From: UBA7446 sp049596455
GTDB lineage: Bacteria > Bacteroidota > Bacteroidia > Flavobacteriales > Flavobacteriaceae
Reading direction: 5' to 3'
DNA length: 64,000 bases
NCBI GenBank assembly: GCA_049596455.1
Contig: JBMYLP010000008.1
Coordinates: forward strand, 3,485 to 67,484
Shown: one piece after another, positions 18,001 through 26,802 of the stretch
Layout: each line of letters begins with the position of its first letter
How positions within the stretch are numbered: the first letter of the stretch is position 1
Translations under genes and position numbers: made by a program
Notes under the pieces: model-generated
Databases searched by the model: none
Told to the model about the DNA's origin: nothing
Seen by the model: only the letters and a program-made list of their open reading frames with translations

Positions 18001-18228
18001 CGCTTACAAAATGTACAAATCGGCTATAACTTTACAAGTTTGCTAAACGAAAATTCTGGTGTAGATAACTTAAGAATCTACCTTTCTGGGAACAATCTAT
18101 TTACCATTACAGACTATAACGGTTACGACCCTTCAGCAAATACTGGAGCTCCACTAGGAGGCGGTATCGACAAAGGATTTTACCCCATAGCCTCCACATA
18201 TCTATTAGGAATTAATCTAAACTTTTAA
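15082..18228 (+). CDS. susC: SusC/RagA-type TonB-linked outer-membrane transporter
   Basis: I take the ATG at 15082 (1048 residues) because it yields a clean signal peptide MNKLSINILLILLASTISFAQ and sits 18 nt after the -7 element. An in-frame ATG at 15004 lies upstream of the promoter. Residues 22-100 are a carboxypeptidase-regulatory-like domain (SGTVTEADSGAPLPGATVLV), followed by the SusC plug with the TonB-box-like EEVVVIGFGTQRKKEVTGAV (about 104-123), then the beta-barrel. It forms the lid-barrel importer with SusD, 4 nt downstream. The PUL content indicates beta-1,3/1,6-glucan oligosaccharides as substrate. Confidence 0.95.
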   Translation: MNKLSINILLILLASTISFAQQVSGTVTEADSGAPLPGATVLVKGTNIGTTTDFDGVFQLAGVSGDATLVISYIGFDTQEVVVNNASNLTISLSSASDALEEVVVIGFGTQRKKEVTGAVSVLGAESIQKLNPVRTEQALQGQIAGVNITSQSGSPGSGLNIRIRGITTNGNNAPLILVDGNRIGDLNALNPNDIESINVLKDATAGIYGVQAANGVILITTKSGRKNTELDVSVDTYTGFQLTSKKLDLMNSFDFAQYVNDAKNKTEFFVYPQQGTDWQDEVFEVAPMSEVNATVKGGGEKSAYTFAAGYLDQDGIVGGSSNNYERLTARINYEYDILDNLKVTANALHFNATKQNLAEGGIGAVLYNAVNINPTMPVYDENGAFALANDVSQIEIINPLAQIENSYSTARTSKWSGLLALEYDFWENFTAKTQFNINHATVLEDTFKPEQYYGTGKSNNTVNSVDDLSNAEITNEVIDNGANYDDWTLDGYITYKNTFNEDHDLTVLLGGSIYQNKGLFFGNTGRTTTGTDQLGQTVWDTGMTVTSRFDAAALERGDDWFDTRLVSTFTRVQYSYKGKYLFSGVLRRDVSSQFSSEDNRNVGYFPSGSIGWNVSEEDFLQNVDWISNLKLRASYGVIGNDRISSFAYLRRLNGLATVDPGNIDKVTDLIFGKAPGKLDNPFLKWEEQETANIGLDLSLFDSKLNFSADVYRKKTKDLLLEPQISGVTGSGAPSFGNLSPFVNAGTVQNQGVELSLGYNDNITDDFNLNFNFNITTIDNEVLSLNGRTTPEGGEYGVGISQTGITRMAPGFSLGHYYGYKTDGIYQTQAEIDALDAAAFAIHGTDKNGDKEKYSTIVDIAPGDLRFVDTNGDGQITSEDRTNIGDPIPDIEMGFSIGFTYKNLDFSANAFASLGHELVRDYERADLYANRGTYMLRRWQGSGTSNSVPRATLGANTNTDFFNDFHVEDASYVRLQNVQIGYNFTSLLNENSGVDNLRIYLSGNNLFTITDYNGYDPSANTGAPLGGGIDKGFYPIASTYLLGINLNF

Positions 18229-18232
18229 TATC

Positions 18233-19747
18233 ATGAAAAAATTATTAAATATTTTCTTGTGTCTATCGTTAATTTATTCTGTAGTTAGCTGTGACAGTTT
18301 TGTTGAAGTTGAACCTTCAGGTCCTGTTGCAAGCGAATTCTTTAAATCAGAAAAAGACTACAAAGAAGCACTTATTGGCGCTTACGACATACTTCAAGCT
18401 ACATACTGGAACACGCTAGTTAGCGTAGTTGCTTCTGACGACTATGCCGCTGGTGGAGACCCAGACACATACGATCAACCCACACTACAAAACATCAATC
18501 TGATGATACACTCTGAAAGAGACCAAAATCAGATTCGGGATATATGGGGGTTGATGTATGCAGGGATTAATCGCACCAACTATTTGTTGGAAAACAAGGA
18601 CTTACTCGATTTTGCAGGTAAAGAAGAAGTTCTTGCAGAAGCATATTTTTTGCGCGCCTATTATACGTTTGAACTGGTTAAGTTTTTTGGAAATGTTCCG
18701 CTTAAAACAGAAACACGTGATGGTGTACTTCGTATTGTAGATGAGCGTGTGCTATTTGAAGAAGAGTTTTCTATCAACCGTGTGGCAGATATCCCAACGG
18801 CCTATGGGCTTATTGCTGAAGATTTAAAGGAAGCTATTCCTAACCTTCCAGTAAGTCAAGATTTGCCTTATGAGGCGACCAAAGGGGCTGCTCAGGCTTT
18901 GTTAGGTAAAGTATATTTATATCACGGTACATTTGACGCTACCAAATTTGGCGATGCAGCTACAACTTTAGGCGATGTGATTTTAAGCAAAAAATACAGC
19001 TTAAAAACGGGTGCTGATTATGAAGATTTATTTGAACATGTAGGGGAAAATGGATCAGAGGGAGTTTTTGAAATTCAATACACTAGTGTTGAAGCAGCAA
19101 CGTGGGAATGTATATCCTGCAGCCAAGGAACCTACTTTGTGAAATTTAATGGACCTCGTGATTTATCAGACGCTATATTTGAAAATGGTTGGGGCTTTTG
19201 CTTACCGTCTGTTGAGCTTTACGATTTGTTTGATGCTGCCGACAAAAGACGAGATGTTACTTTCTTTGATTTAAGAAATAAAAACGAAAACGACTATGGC
19301 CAAAGTAGAGATCACACAGGACTGGCAAACAGAAAGTTTATGCCTAGAAAGTTACCTGTAAGAGCAGGAGCTGATCCGCTTAACTATGACAATAACTATC
19401 ATGCTATCCGCTATGCTGATGTGCTGCTTATGGCAGCCGAAGCTGAAGCACAAAGTGGTGGGGCTAATGCAGAAGACTACTTAAACCAAGTGCGCGCCAG
19501 AGCATACGGAGACAATAGCCAAGACTACGATGCTTCAGAGGGATCGCTGCTAGAGGCTATCTATACGGAAAGACGTAAAGAATTGGCCGGTGAAGGGCAC
19601 CGATTCTTTGACTTGGTGCGAACCGATAAAGCAACCGCAGCCATTGACGGCTTTACAAAAGACAAAAATGAAGTATTCCCAATTCCGCTCATTGAATTAG
19701 AGTTGGCACAAGCCAAAGAGCGTTGGGGACAAAACCCAGGATATTAA
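18233..19747 (+). CDS. susD: SusD/RagB-type surface glycan-binding lipoprotein
   Basis: A 504-residue lipoprotein with lipobox cysteine at residue 20 (VVSCDSF) followed by acidic residues that fit surface export. It shows typical SusD segments: an N-terminal helix with SEKDYKEALIGAYDIL, the EAYFLRAYYTFELVKFFGNVPL helix pair near residues 130-150 and C-terminal ERRKELAGEGHRFFDLVR. SusD caps SusC as a hinged lid and delivers glycan. No catalytic function. Confidence 0.95.
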   Translation: MKKLLNIFLCLSLIYSVVSCDSFVEVEPSGPVASEFFKSEKDYKEALIGAYDILQATYWNTLVSVVASDDYAAGGDPDTYDQPTLQNINLMIHSERDQNQIRDIWGLMYAGINRTNYLLENKDLLDFAGKEEVLAEAYFLRAYYTFELVKFFGNVPLKTETRDGVLRIVDERVLFEEEFSINRVADIPTAYGLIAEDLKEAIPNLPVSQDLPYEATKGAAQALLGKVYLYHGTFDATKFGDAATTLGDVILSKKYSLKTGADYEDLFEHVGENGSEGVFEIQYTSVEAATWECISCSQGTYFVKFNGPRDLSDAIFENGWGFCLPSVELYDLFDAADKRRDVTFFDLRNKNENDYGQSRDHTGLANRKFMPRKLPVRAGADPLNYDNNYHAIRYADVLLMAAEAEAQSGGANAEDYLNQVRARAYGDNSQDYDASEGSLLEAIYTERRKELAGEGHRFFDLVRTDKATAAIDGFTKDKNEVFPIPLIELELAQAKERWGQNPGY

Positions 19748-19772
19748 AAAATTAATCAAAAAATAGAATAAA

Positions 19773-21224
19773 ATGAAACTATTAAATAAAGGGATTTACA
19801 TCCTATCATTCCTACTACTAAGCATTCCTTTTGCTTGTACTGAAGAAGAAGATGATTTTAGCATCATCGCAGGTCTAGATTTTACGGTGGCAACACTGAA
19901 CAAGGAAGGAACACAAGCTGGCGTACTGCCAACTACTGTACCTGGCGATGGACGTATCGTATATACCGTTGATTTTGGGGATCCAGAAGAAGCAGAAAAA
20001 GATGTGTTTAAAACCAGCGGACCTATGGTTACCTATAAGTATCCAAAAGAATCTAAAACCTATACCATTACGGTTACCGCGTCTTTAGACGGAAAAGAAG
20101 ATGTTTCTATTACCAAAGAACACACGGTTGTTTATGTAGATACTTCAGTTCCAGAGCCTGAAGCCAGTGGTCTTTATGATAATTTTGAAGGTGGTGGAAA
20201 CATTGACAGTTGGTTTGGCGATAGTGTTACTATCGATAAGGCTTTTGCAAACCCACATAAAGACACAGATAATGACTCTTGTGGAGTATTAAAATATGAA
20301 GATTCGGGTACAGGAGATTATGCTAACATCAGATTTGATGTTACCCCTAATTTTGATTTATCTGAAAATGCTGTATTTACATTAAAGGTATATGTTCCTT
20401 CAAGCAGTATTACTGGTTCTCAAACCAATCAGATTTCACTTAAATTACAAGATGGTAAAGCGGGTGAACCTTGGACTACGCAAACGGAAATCATAAAGCC
20501 TGTGGTCTTGGATCAATGGCAAGAAATTACATTTGATTTTGAAAATGATAAATTTGTTAATTGGTCTACCATTACTACTGACCCTGTTGATAGAACAGAT
20601 CTTAATAGGGTGGTCATTCAGATGAACGGAGAAGGTAACAAGGACAAAGTTACCGCCTATTTGGATGATATTTCTTATGGCACCAAGCCAACGGTTACTG
20701 GCGCTTATGCAAATGACGACTTTGAAGGGTGTGATGGCATAACTTCTTGGTTTGGAGATAATGTTACTATCGATAAGGCTTTTGCAAACCCAGTATCAGG
20801 AGGAATTAACACATCAGATTATGTTTTCAAATATGAAGATTTGGGTACAGGAGATTATGCAAATGTTAGATTTGATGTTACCCCTAATTTTGATTTATCT
20901 GATAATGCTACCTTTAAAATTAAGGTATATGTCGAATCAAGCAGTATTACCGGTACTCAAACCAATCAGATTTCACTTAAATTACAAGATGGTACAGCGG
21001 GTGAACCTTGGACTACGCAAACGGAAATCATAAAGCCTGTGGTCTTGGATCAATGGCAAGAAATTACATTTGATTTTGAGAATGATAAATTTGTTAATTG
21101 GTCTACCATTACTACTGACCCTGTTGATAGAACAGATCTTAATAGGGTGGTCATTCAGATGAACGGAGAAGGCAACAAGGACAAAGTTACTGCCTATTTG
21201 GATGATTTAGTTTACGAAGAGTAA
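19773..21224 (+). CDS. Surface glycan-binding lipoprotein: PKD plus two CBM-like repeats
   Basis: A 483-residue lipoprotein (Cys22) followed by TEEEDDF, an acidic signal typical of surface-exposed lipoproteins. Residues 30-125 form a PKD-like domain (VDFGDP, YKYPKESKTYTITVTA). Two tandem beta-sandwich repeats of 179 residues follow (about 130-308 and 309-483), each starting FEG..I.SWFGD and ending in an LDD strand. These resemble carbohydrate-binding modules on laminarin SGBPs. It occupies the SusE-like position after susD. The last 83 codons of the two repeats are almost identical in DNA. It probably captures glucan at the cell surface; no catalytic motif is seen. Confidence 0.82.
   Translation: MKLLNKGIYILSFLLLSIPFACTEEEDDFSIIAGLDFTVATLNKEGTQAGVLPTTVPGDGRIVYTVDFGDPEEAEKDVFKTSGPMVTYKYPKESKTYTITVTASLDGKEDVSITKEHTVVYVDTSVPEPEASGLYDNFEGGGNIDSWFGDSVTIDKAFANPHKDTDNDSCGVLKYEDSGTGDYANIRFDVTPNFDLSENAVFTLKVYVPSSSITGSQTNQISLKLQDGKAGEPWTTQTEIIKPVVLDQWQEITFDFENDKFVNWSTITTDPVDRTDLNRVVIQMNGEGNKDKVTAYLDDISYGTKPTVTGAYANDDFEGCDGITSWFGDNVTIDKAFANPVSGGINTSDYVFKYEDLGTGDYANVRFDVTPNFDLSDNATFKIKVYVESSSITGTQTNQISLKLQDGTAGEPWTTQTEIIKPVVLDQWQEITFDFENDKFVNWSTITTDPVDRTDLNRVVIQMNGEGNKDKVTAYLDDLVYEE
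20180..20687 (+). repeat. CBM-like tandem repeat, copy 1
   Basis: First copy of an in-frame 537-bp repeat (179 codons, no indels). Its 3' half (20421-20669) differs from copy 2 at only 4 of 249 positions by eye, while the 5' half is clearly more divergent. Confidence 0.9.
20717..21224 (+). repeat. CBM-like tandem repeat, copy 2
   Basis: Second copy, offset exactly 537 bp from copy 1. The near-identical part is 20958-21206. The uneven divergence suggests recent gene conversion or selection on the C-terminal strand set. Confidence 0.9.
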
Positions 21225-21267
21225 TATGTGTAACTTTATTGAAGAACGAACTAGAAACTCAGATTAT

Positions 21268-21292
21268 TACTGGGGGCTTTAAGCTCCCAGTA
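21268..21292 (+). terminator. Intercistronic hairpin after the SGBP gene
   Basis: TACTGGGGGCTT (21268-21279) pairs with AAGCTCCCAGTA (21281-21292), 12 potential pairs with one G-T wobble. It is followed by TTAATTAATTA rather than a pure T run. It may be a partial terminator or an mRNA stabiliser separating highly expressed susCD-SGBP from the downstream enzymes. Confidence 0.55.
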
Positions 21293-21323
21293 TTAATTAA
21301 TTATAATAACTAAAAACTCTTAT

Positions 21324-24300
21324 ATGAAAAACAATGTTTTTAACATGCTTTTCTTCCTTATTGCTTTGTCGGGTTTTTCACAATCCAGCAATGTTCAGAT
21401 AGAAAACACCAACAGCGGCACCAAATTGGTAGTCGACGGAAAAGATTTCATGGTCAATGGAATGAATTGGGACTACTTCCCAAGAGGAACTAACTATTCC
21501 TTTAGCTTATGGAATCAATCAGATGACTTTATTATAGCAGCCCTTGATGCTGAAATGGGATTGCTCAAAAACATGGGCGTGAACACCATTAGATCCTATA
21601 CAGGTATTCAGCCACGCTGGATACAGTATATCTATGAAAATTATGGGATACATACCATACTTAATCACTCTTTTGGACGCTATGGCCTAACGCTTGACGG
21701 CACTTGGGTGCCTGTTACCGACTATAGAGACGAGAAGACAAAAGAGTTACTTATGTCTGAAGTTACTGCCCTTGCAGCGGAATACAAAGACACTCCAGGG
21801 TTATTAATGTTTTTGCTAGGAAACGAAAATAATTATGGTTTGTTCTGGGCTGGTGCCGAAACAGAAGACTTCCCAGACGAAGAAGACCAGCGCAGAGCCG
21901 TGGGTGAAAATCGTGGAAGACCTATGTACAAACTTATGAACGACGCAGCTAAAGCCATTAAGGCAATTGACGGCTCACGCCCTGTGGCGATTTGTAACGG
22001 GGATTTACTATTCTTAGATATTATAGCAGATGAGTGTCCAGACGTTGATGTTTATGGTACCAACATGTATCGTGGTATTTCTTTTGGCGACACATTTGAT
22101 CGTGTTAAAAACGAATACGGAAAGCCTGTACTCTTTACCGAGTTTGGTTCTGATGCGTTTAACGCACTTTCAAATCAAGAAGACCAAAAGGCACAAGCCA
22201 CCTATATGGTTGGACAATGGAAAGAAATTTATGCCAATGCTGCTGGACTTGGTAAAGCAGGCAACTCTATTGGAGGATGTACGTTCCAGTTTAGTGATGG
22301 TTGGTGGAAATACGGACAAACCGACAACCTTGAAGTTCATGACAATAACGCTTCTTGGTCTAATGGCGGTTATCAGTTTGATTACAAGCCCGGACAAAAC
22401 AACATGAACGAAGAGTGGTTTGGGATTTGTGCTAAAGGTCCAAACAACGCACGTGGATTATATGATTTATATCCAAGAGCAGCGTACTACGCACTGAAAG
22501 AAGCGCACACGCTAAACCCTTATGCAGCGGGTGTTGATGCTGCTTTTGTTGAAAACCACTTTAACAACATTCAAATTATGGATGCTGTGCTTCGCGCCCG
22601 TGGCGATAAAGCTGCAATGGGAGGAGGTGAAAAAATTCGCTTGAGCAATCTACGCGCAGAATTTACATCATACAATACAGGTGGTAGTTTACTAACTACT
22701 CCAAATACACCAAACCCCGATGAAACGGCTTATCCAGACCAACTTGGATTTGATCATATGGAATCGTTTTTTGTAGGGGTTGAAGGAAACCCTGCACCAG
22801 GGATGCGTGCCGAAGTAAATGTGAATGTCTTAGGGAATGTGGCAAACAATCCTATTGATGAAATTTTCTACGAAAATAGAGGAAGAGCACAAAAAATGCT
22901 TTCACCAGATGGCACAGTAACCATCAATGATCCAAACCGAGTTCAGTTGTACAACGCTGAATTTGAGTGGAACGCCAAGAACTTTGACCTTAGAGGATTT
23001 TACAGAACAGGACACTACCACTGGGCGTATGAGGGAGATATTTTCAACTTATATCCAGAAGCCTATTATGGACCTAACTTAGATATTTACAATGGTGAAA
23101 TTTTAGGAGCTGAACTTGATGCTAAAGGAGCACTTTCGGGACTTAAAGCAGCTTTTGGACCTCAACTATGGTGGGGCGCAAATCCAACCGTACTTTTAAA
23201 GTATTCTAAAGAATTGTTTAAATGGACCGTAACAGGAGTATATCATAGAGATATTACCACCAATATTGAATACGACGAAAGCGGAAGACGTGTATTAGAC
23301 GAAAACCAACTACGAAGTGGTGTAATTCCAGCGTTCCCAACCGAGCGTGCAACCATTGCATTTGAGCGTAAATTTGGAAATGTGGGCATCACTCTTGGAG
23401 GTATATGGGGTGGAAGTCCATTAAATGGCAGTTCGTTTCAAACAGTTGACAAAGACCTACATGTTGTATTAGTGGATAAAATTAATGCCGATGACAACTG
23501 GGGTGCTAAAGCTAAAATCACTTATCAAAAAGGTAGATTTAACTGGTATGCACAGGGCTCGTACATGGGCTTAGTTGCCAATGGTGGTGCTGATCAAACC
23601 AGAACCTTTACAGGATGGAGACTTAAAGACTCTGGTAGTGGAAACATGACCAATGTACTTTCAGGATTTACCTATTTGACAGGGAATCTTCAAATTGCAC
23701 CAAACTTCATGTATCAAAAACCATTGGTTGACCCTATGCCAAATACGTCATTTGGCCCGGGAAGATTACGTAACGTAATTGATGACCCATTTGCGGTTCG
23801 TGGTGGAAACAGGGAAACAATGGGCGCAGAAATTTTATTCACCCTTGACCCAACACCTGGAACGTGGATGTACGAGTGGAACAACGATGTGGTAGAAGAT
23901 GCCAAGTTTGCCATGAGTGCGGGCTTTGTGTTTAGACACCTTCCGACAACGCAAGATGCGCACATAGGTTTCTTAGCCAATCGTCAGTTTTTTGCCTTTG
24001 GACAAAGTACACCGGCAGAGGATCTTTGGGAAGCACATACACGTATTGTGTCTAAAGTAAGCCCTGAGTTGGGGATGATTGGTAATTTCTACTACGGTAA
24101 CGGACAAGGTAACGGAGACTCTGAGCGTACCATTACGCGATTTGGCGGCGATGTTAGAATGATTTATAAAAACATGAAACTCATGTCGCATGTTAAAGTA
24201 AACGATTGGGGTCCATTTGACTACCACCGTGACTTTAACCTTACGTACCCATTGCAGTTGATGGTAGATCTTTCAACATCGCTTGGAAAGCAAGACTGGT

Positions 24301-24485
24301 TTGGGTTGCCAAACACGCAAATTGGTATTCGCGGAACATGGAGGTCTTTAGATCAATACTCTCCTCGTTTTACTCCTAATACCACGCCTGAGTTTTCGCA
24401 AGTGCCTGTTATTAGCCCCGTTGGATTTCCAAACGGGACAGAGTGGGAAATTAGAACATATGTTCACATTAATATTGGAAAATAA
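21324..24485 (+). CDS. Clan GH-A glycosidase fused to predicted outer-membrane beta-barrel
   Basis: A 1053-residue protein with signal peptide (MLFFLIALSGFSQ). Residues 25-420 are a TIM-barrel of clan GH-A (GH2/GH5/GH158-like) with acid/base Glu168 in FLLGNENNYG and nucleophile Glu273 in LFTEFGSD. From about residue 460 to the end the sequence changes to alternating polar/aromatic strands with short Gly/Asn turns (for example NAEFEWNAKNFDLRGFYRTG, WTVTGVYHRDITT, WEIRTYVHINIGK), as in porin-type barrels. This would tether the enzyme to the outer membrane. It sits among surface binding proteins and GH16 laminarinases, so an endo-beta-glucanase or transglycosylase role is likely. Family assignment and barrel topology are inferences. 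Confidence 0.72.
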   Translation: MKNNVFNMLFFLIALSGFSQSSNVQIENTNSGTKLVVDGKDFMVNGMNWDYFPRGTNYSFSLWNQSDDFIIAALDAEMGLLKNMGVNTIRSYTGIQPRWIQYIYENYGIHTILNHSFGRYGLTLDGTWVPVTDYRDEKTKELLMSEVTALAAEYKDTPGLLMFLLGNENNYGLFWAGAETEDFPDEEDQRRAVGENRGRPMYKLMNDAAKAIKAIDGSRPVAICNGDLLFLDIIADECPDVDVYGTNMYRGISFGDTFDRVKNEYGKPVLFTEFGSDAFNALSNQEDQKAQATYMVGQWKEIYANAAGLGKAGNSIGGCTFQFSDGWWKYGQTDNLEVHDNNASWSNGGYQFDYKPGQNNMNEEWFGICAKGPNNARGLYDLYPRAAYYALKEAHTLNPYAAGVDAAFVENHFNNIQIMDAVLRARGDKAAMGGGEKIRLSNLRAEFTSYNTGGSLLTTPNTPNPDETAYPDQLGFDHMESFFVGVEGNPAPGMRAEVNVNVLGNVANNPIDEIFYENRGRAQKMLSPDGTVTINDPNRVQLYNAEFEWNAKNFDLRGFYRTGHYHWAYEGDIFNLYPEAYYGPNLDIYNGEILGAELDAKGALSGLKAAFGPQLWWGANPTVLLKYSKELFKWTVTGVYHRDITTNIEYDESGRRVLDENQLRSGVIPAFPTERATIAFERKFGNVGITLGGIWGGSPLNGSSFQTVDKDLHVVLVDKINADDNWGAKAKITYQKGRFNWYAQGSYMGLVANGGADQTRTFTGWRLKDSGSGNMTNVLSGFTYLTGNLQIAPNFMYQKPLVDPMPNTSFGPGRLRNVIDDPFAVRGGNRETMGAEILFTLDPTPGTWMYEWNNDVVEDAKFAMSAGFVFRHLPTTQDAHIGFLANRQFFAFGQSTPAEDLWEAHTRIVSKVSPELGMIGNFYYGNGQGNGDSERTITRFGGDVRMIYKNMKLMSHVKVNDWGPFDYHRDFNLTYPLQLMVDLSTSLGKQDWFGLPNTQIGIRGTWRSLDQYSPRFTPNTTPEFSQVPVISPVGFPNGTEWEIRTYVHINIGK

Positions 24486-24499
24486 TAAAACAGCATAAA

Positions 24500-25918
24500 A
24501 TGAAAATATTTAAGTTTAAATCATATTTCACACTTGCTGCTATAGCACTAGTGGCTGCTACAGTAAGTTGTGAACGTGGGTTTTCGGATGAAATAGCAGT
24601 AGCTAAATATCCCTCAACTCCAGAAGTATTTACAGACTTTCCGGTAGGTCTAACAGATGCATTTTTTGTGTCGTTTGACCCTGCCGATGGAGCCAATGTT
24701 AATGGCTTTGGAACGGATGAAAGCGAAGCGTACAGAGGAAACACGTCTATCCGTATAGAAGTGCCCGCACCTAACGATCCCGATGGAGGATTTATTGGTG
24801 GCATCTTTTTGGATAGAGGCAATGGAAGAGATTTAACAGCCTACGATGCATTAACGTTTTGGGCTAAAGGATCTACAACTGCCGATGTGGGCTTGTTTGG
24901 TTTTGGAACTGATTTTGAAGGGGATAAGTATGCCGCAAGCTTAAGTGATGTGGCCTTATCAACAGCATGGAAGCAATATATTATTCCTATTCCTGATGCA
25001 TCAAAACTGGTGCAAGAAAAAGGGATGTTTGTGTTTTCTGCTGGAACACTCAGCACCAACGGTATGGGCTTCACTATTTGGATAGACGAAATCCGATTCG
25101 AAAAATTAGGCAACATTGCGCAGCCCAGACCCTCCATTTTTGATGGTAATGATAATGAAACGGCTGCATTTAAGGGTGATAAAATTAATGTTACAGGTAC
25201 ATCGCAGACCTTTAATATGGGTGATGGTTCAGATGTAACGGTTACAGCAGCAGCAAGCTATTTTGACTATAAATCGTCAGACCCCTTTGTGGCACAAGTA
25301 AGTGAAGATGGTGTTATTACTGTAGTGGGGTTAGGAACTGCAACAATCACAGCTAGCCTTAACGGAGTTGATGCTGTAGGGTCTCTTGAAATTGAAGCTA
25401 CAGAACTTAATTTCCCTCCTGCTCCGGTACCAACCCACTCAGCAGCAGATGTGATTTCCATTTTTAGTGATGCCTACACTAGTGCAGCGGGAATTAATTT
25501 CGATCCTAGGTGGTTAGGCTCAACCACAGAATATAAAGTCTATTCCGCTGGCGGAGATGAGTTTTCTGCGTATAAGAACAACAATTATACAGGTATTGTT
25601 TTCGATGAAAACCCAATTGATGCCTCTTCAAAAACACATATGCATGTAGATGTCTTAGTCGAAGAAGCAGGGTCTACTAAAGTTGATTTTCAAATTAGAG
25701 ATATAGGTGCCAACGGAAAAATAAATTCAGATAATAATGGATTCCCAATTGATGACGATAAGGATTACAGATTTACAGCTGATGGACTTACAGTAGGCGA
25801 GTGGAAATCATTTGAAATTCCTTTGGCGGGAAATTTAGCCAGCCAAAAAGATAAAATTGGTCTAATTGTTTTGGTAGGAGGTCCAAATTTCATTTTGGAT
25901 AATATTTATTTCTATTAA
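24500..25918 (+). CDS. Surface glycan-binding lipoprotein with Ig-like (BIG2) domain
   Basis: A 472-residue lipoprotein with lipobox near residue 25 (ATVSCERGFSDE), acidic residues following. Residues 40-205 form a beta-sandwich resembling carbohydrate-binding modules (GNTSIRIEVPAPNDPDGGFIGG, LTAYDALTFWAKGSTTA). Residues 225-300 are BIG2/Ig-like (SSDPFVAQVSEDGVITVVG, TATITASLNG). Residues 325-472 are a second CBM-like sandwich ending LDNIYFY. No catalytic pair is visible. It starts 14 nt after the GH-A/barrel gene. Likely a second SGBP presenting glucan to GH16 enzymes. Confidence 0.78.
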   Translation: MKIFKFKSYFTLAAIALVAATVSCERGFSDEIAVAKYPSTPEVFTDFPVGLTDAFFVSFDPADGANVNGFGTDESEAYRGNTSIRIEVPAPNDPDGGFIGGIFLDRGNGRDLTAYDALTFWAKGSTTADVGLFGFGTDFEGDKYAASLSDVALSTAWKQYIIPIPDASKLVQEKGMFVFSAGTLSTNGMGFTIWIDEIRFEKLGNIAQPRPSIFDGNDNETAAFKGDKINVTGTSQTFNMGDGSDVTVTAAASYFDYKSSDPFVAQVSEDGVITVVGLGTATITASLNGVDAVGSLEIEATELNFPPAPVPTHSAADVISIFSDAYTSAAGINFDPRWLGSTTEYKVYSAGGDEFSAYKNNNYTGIVFDENPIDASSKTHMHVDVLVEEAGSTKVDFQIRDIGANGKINSDNNGFPIDDDKDYRFTADGLTVGEWKSFEIPLAGNLASQKDKIGLIVLVGGPNFILDNIYFY

Positions 25919-25955
25919 CTCAAGACATCATTACAAATTTGAAAATAAAACATTT

Positions 25956-26801
25956 ATGAAAGGTTTATTAAAATTAATTAAAATGCAATGGCTATCCTTT
26001 TATGGGGTAGCGATTGCCTGTGTTGCGCTTATTGCAAGCTGTAACCCAGACGAAACCCAGGTAGTGGCTCAATTTCAGACCATTTCCATGCACGACGAGT
26101 TTAGCGATGATGGAGCACCCAATAGTGATATCTGGGGGTACGATATTGGAACAGGCGATAACGGCTGGGGAAACAACGAGCTGCAATACTACACAGACCG
26201 CGCAGCAAATGCTGTGGTAGAAAACGGCATGCTAAAAATTACAGCCGTCAAAGAGGCCTATGAGGGTGCTGCATATACTTCTGCAAGATTGCTCACAAAA
26301 GGTAAGTTTGAGCAAAAATACGGTCGCTTTGAAGCGCGAATTAAACTGCCTTGGGGACAAGGGATGTGGCCCGCTTTTTGGCTGCTTGGCGCAAACCATG
26401 AAACTGTAGGATGGCCACAATGTGGCGAAATAGATATCATGGAAAACCGCGGATCTGAGCCAACAGTAATTGGTGGAAGTTTACACGGACCAGGATATTC
26501 TGCCGGGAATTCTTTAACCAAAGCGTATGAGCTCACAAATGATCGTTTCGACACTGGATTTCATGTCTTTGGGATAGAGTGGGGTGAAGATTACGTCAAC
26601 TACTATGTTGATGGAGTGCTTTACAACCAGATTACACGTGCAGACGTTGAAGAAGTAAAAGGCGAATGGGTTTTTGATCAACCGTTTTTTATTATCATCA
26701 ACCTTGCTGTTGGAGGTAATTACGGTGGAGCACCAAACGACGCTACTGTTTTCCCACAAGAAATGCTTGTGGATTATGTAAGAGTATTCGCTGCCGAATA
26801 A
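25956..26801 (+). CDS. GH16 endo-beta-1,3-glucanase (laminarinase), lipoprotein
   Basis: A 281-residue lipoprotein (IASCNPDE, Cys near residue 29, acidic positions after it). The GH16 jelly roll spans residues 45-280 and carries the catalytic signature GEIDIMENRG: nucleophile Glu158, Asp160 and acid/base Glu163. Upstream motifs WGNNELQYYT and GRFEARIKLPWGQGMWPAFWLLG are typical of subfamily-3 laminarinases. It cleaves internal beta-1,3 bonds of laminarin. Lipid anchoring and the acidic +2 region favour the outer face of the outer membrane. It is separated from the next GH16 by one nucleotide. Confidence 0.93.
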   Translation: MKGLLKLIKMQWLSFYGVAIACVALIASCNPDETQVVAQFQTISMHDEFSDDGAPNSDIWGYDIGTGDNGWGNNELQYYTDRAANAVVENGMLKITAVKEAYEGAAYTSARLLTKGKFEQKYGRFEARIKLPWGQGMWPAFWLLGANHETVGWPQCGEIDIMENRGSEPTVIGGSLHGPGYSAGNSLTKAYELTNDRFDTGFHVFGIEWGEDYVNYYVDGVLYNQITRADVEEVKGEWVFDQPFFIIINLAVGGNYGGAPNDATVFPQEMLVDYVRVFAAE

Positions 26802-26802
26802 A

